Below the pieces are notes generated by a model. The model saw only the letters and a list, made by a program, of their open reading frames with translations. It searched no databases and was not told the origin of the DNA. From CAZZGX01 sp964653715 (GTDB lineage: Bacteria; Patescibacteriota; Minisyncoccia; Ryanbacterales; GWA2-47-10b), in contig CAZZGX010000003.1 of NCBI GenBank assembly GCA_964653715.1, forward strand, positions 1 to 7,484: 7,484 bases of DNA. The letters run 5' to 3'. Position numbers and translations under genes: made by a program. The number at the start of each line of letters is the position of its first letter. The stretch's first letter is position 1. Shown here one piece after another: positions 6,623 through 7,484 of this stretch.

Positions 6623-6919
6623 ATGTGGTACGTATATATTATTAAGAGTAGCAATAAAAAATGGTACTACGTTGGTAGTACAAATCGGCTCGAAGCGCGG
6701 GTCAAAGAACATAATGCTTATTCTGTACGATCGACAAAAAATTATGCTCCGTTCCAATTGGTTTTTCAGAAAAAATTTAATGTCGAATCCGAAGCGCGAG
6801 CTTACGAGAGACTATTAAAGGATAAAAGGATAGAAAAAGAAAAAATAATCAAGAAAATCGAACAAATATTGCGGGATCGTCTAACGGCAGGACACGTGCC
6901 TCTGGAGCACGGTATCTAG
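6623..6919 (+). CDS. Small GIY-YIG nuclease-domain protein running into tRNA-Gln
   Basis: This is a stand-alone GIY-YIG fold protein of 98 residues, of the UPF0213/YhbQ-like type. Visible motifs are YVYII (3-7, the GIY strand), YYVGST (15-20, the YIG strand), the catalytic-type Arg in RLEARVKEHN (22-31), STKNYAPFQLVF (37-48) and the Glu-containing helix ESEARAYERLLKDK (55-68). The domain is complete by about residue 80. Residues 83-98 are encoded by the tRNA-Gln gene, and the stop TAG (6917-6919) lies in its variable/T-arm region, so the natural C-terminus was probably lost or never needed. RNase P and 3' processing of the tRNA would cut this message before its stop codon. No good SD precedes ATG 6623. 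The gene is AT-richer than ftsX and is flanked by tRNA direct repeats. It may be a homing-type or passenger gene, but this small family also includes chromosomal proteins of unclear role. Confidence 0.78.
   Translation: MWYVYIIKSSNKKWYYVGSTNRLEARVKEHNAYSVRSTKNYAPFQLVFQKKFNVESEARAYERLLKDKRIEKEKIIKKIEQILRDRLTAGHVPLEHGI
6866..6893 (+). repeat. Direct repeat of the tRNA 5' region (right copy)
   Basis: These 28 bases, covering 4 nt of leader plus the tRNA acceptor 5' strand and D-arm, recur at 6565-6610 in the same orientation, where an 18-bp palindrome splits them. The two copies bracket the GIY-YIG gene about 0.3 kb apart. This is the pattern expected of an insertion into a tRNA that rebuilt the tRNA 5' half, or of a local duplication. 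Confidence 0.8.
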
Positions 6920-6943
6920 GTTCGAATCCTAGTCCCGCAGCCA
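6870..6943 (+). tRNA. tRNA-Gln (anticodon CUG, CCA encoded)
   Basis: The cloverleaf folds by hand. The acceptor TGCGGGA (6870-6876) pairs with TCCCGCA (6933-6939). The D-stem GTCT/GGAC has one G-U pair and encloses AACGGCA. The anticodon stem CGTGC/GCACG holds the loop CTCTGGA, with anticodon CTG at 6902-6904. The T-stem CTAGG/CCTAG encloses TTCGAAT. Discriminator G6940 and genomic CCA (6941-6943) follow. U1-A72 and G73 are glutamine identity features in bacterial tRNA-Gln. The 5' half overlaps the GIY-YIG frame and the last 15 nt overlap the recombinase stop on the other strand. No convincing promoter lies immediately upstream, so expression probably depends on read-through from 6530-6559. 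Confidence 0.95.
6929..6943. other. Candidate attachment-site boundary in the tRNA-Gln 3' end
   Basis: The recombinase stop codon lies within the tRNA T-stem, and the gene's final codons are the reverse complement of the tRNA acceptor 3' strand and CCA. A recombinase gene abutting a tRNA end is the usual layout at one edge of an integrated element. The matching second copy would be outside the window, so the exact core is not defined here. Confidence 0.4.
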
Positions 6944-7483
6944 ACAAGGATAAGGTTGAAAGATTGCCTCGCGGCTTCGCCGCTCGGCATTGAATTCGGC
7001 GAGGATTTGCCAGTCATTTTTGAACGAAACCGAAACCGCTCGCTCCGTGAGCTGGGGGTTCGAGCCGACTTTTTCAAGATAATTTTTCTTTTCAGAAAAA
7101 TTATCTCCCAAAGCGACAGAATTGGCTTGGTGAGCGGCTAAAATGAGATTCTTCGTCCGTTCGAGCCAGCGATTGCCCTTTCGCTCAAAATCTTTCAATT
7201 TCTGTTCTAAATCAATCTTGCGTGCGAGGATTTTGTTTTTCTTGGCGGTATATTCCTCGCCGGTGATGGTCTTTTCCAAATGAGCGTCCAAAAGCGTGTC
7301 CAACTTCTCCTCGCACGCCTTAACCTCGTTTTTGAGATTTTGAGCGAACAGGGCATCAGATTGGGCGGTGGTCATTTCTTCTTTATCCAATTCCGTCAGC
7401 ATCGGTTCCGCCCAATCTTCCGGCAAAGAAACTTTTTGAAGGATGTCGGAAATCTGCGAGGCGAGAATTTCTTCGCGGATATA
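6929..7483 (-). CDS. Large serine recombinase, C-terminal part (5' end beyond right edge)
   Basis: The minus-strand frame is open to the right edge and ends at TAG (6931-6929), giving 184 residues. The opening segment YIREEILASQISDILQKVSLPEDWAE resembles the region after the zinc ribbon in large serine recombinases. It is followed by a long coiled coil (about 7342-7120) with ITGEEYTAKK, and by the NRWLERTKNLILAAHQA and LEKVGSNPQLTERAVSVSF segments common at the C-terminus of this family. The catalytic resolvase domain with its Ser nucleophile would lie to the right, outside the window. A TTG at 7426 could be misread as a start, but the frame continues in family-like sequence upstream of it. 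The last five codons (CWLRD, with W-L-R-D from the tRNA) and the stop overlap tRNA-Gln, so the gene sits exactly at a probable attachment site. Such enzymes integrate and excise mobile elements. Confidence 0.8.
   Translation of the reverse strand, partial: YIREEILASQISDILQKVSLPEDWAEPMLTELDKEEMTTAQSDALFAQNLKNEVKACEEKLDTLLDAHLEKTITGEEYTAKKNKILARKIDLEQKLKDFERKGNRWLERTKNLILAAHQANSVALGDNFSEKKNYLEKVGSNPQLTERAVSVSFKNDWQILAEFNAERRSREAIFQPYPCWLRD
7077..7106. repeat. Perfect 13-bp AT-rich inverted repeat inside the recombinase gene
   Basis: AGATAATTTTTCT (7077-7089) and AGAAAAATTATCT (7094-7106) are exact reverse complements around a 4-nt loop, TTTC. The repeat lies in codons for the NFSEKKNYL stretch. 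Neither strand has a T-run after the stem, so it is not a standard terminator. It could slow translation, serve as a binding site, or simply reflect Lys/Asn/Phe-rich codons. Confidence 0.7.
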
Positions 7484-7484
7484 G

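Noticed and set aside
6664..6681. GTACTAC/GTAGTAC hairpin in the GIY-YIG gene
   Set aside because: A 7-bp stem covering the conserved YYVGST codons; the protein motif explains most of the sequence.
6548..6757. Minus-strand frame across the ftsX end, palindrome and GIY-YIG start
   Set aside because: It crosses three better-supported features. Its LPAQAG peptide is simply the palindrome read as codons.
6971..6983. GCGGC TTC GCCGC hairpin near the recombinase 3' end as a terminator
   Set aside because: Only 5 bp of stem, no T-run on either side, and it lies within codons of the recombinase.
1..7484. CRISPR array, rRNA genes or a TGA-to-glycine recoded genome
   Set aside because: No regularly spaced repeats or rRNA-like segments are seen, and TGA is used only as the RF2 recoding stop, with no in-frame TGA in any gene.

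Overview
The window looks like a piece of a Patescibacteria (Candidate Phyla Radiation) chromosome, probably a Parcubacteria-type lineage. This is inferred from gene content and style, not from a database match. The clues are a very large secreted protein with proline-rich linkers and a C-terminal peptidoglycan-binding domain, a compact prfB-ftsE-ftsX run, an 18-bp GC-rich perfect palindrome of a kind I associate with these genomes, and a serine recombinase tail of a familiar type. TGA acts as a stop here: prfB carries the classic TGA autoregulatory frameshift site and no gene has an in-frame TGA.

Left half (1-3886): one open frame, already open at the left edge, encodes at least 1294 residues of a modular cell-surface protein. 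In order it holds the end of an Ig/PEGA-like repeat, a proline linker, a right-handed beta-helix domain, a proline linker, a full Ig/PEGA-like repeat, a glutamine-amidotransferase-like Rossmann domain, a HELMH zinc-metallopeptidase domain, a long proline-rich stalk and a PG_binding_1 domain.

Middle (3869-6558): a candidate promoter at the end of that gene leads into prfB (RF2), ftsE and ftsX, closely packed or overlapping. prfB is in two frames joined by a CTT TGA C programmed +1 frameshift. A perfect 7-bp hairpin lies where an SD-like stimulator is normally found. FtsE (ATPase) and FtsX (membrane subunit) form the divisome complex that controls cell-wall hydrolysis.

Right end (6530-7484): a mobile-element junction built around a tRNA-Gln(CUG) gene. 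A strong promoter overlapping the end of ftsX points at a broken 5' copy of the tRNA, interrupted in its D-stem by the 18-bp palindrome. Next comes a small GIY-YIG nuclease gene whose frame runs 50 nt into an intact tRNA-Gln. On the opposite strand, a large serine recombinase (5' end beyond the right edge) terminates inside the 3' end of the same tRNA. The intact tRNA is therefore squeezed between two DNA-mobility-type genes, each ending inside it, and is separated from what looks like its original promoter. This junction is the part most worth following up.
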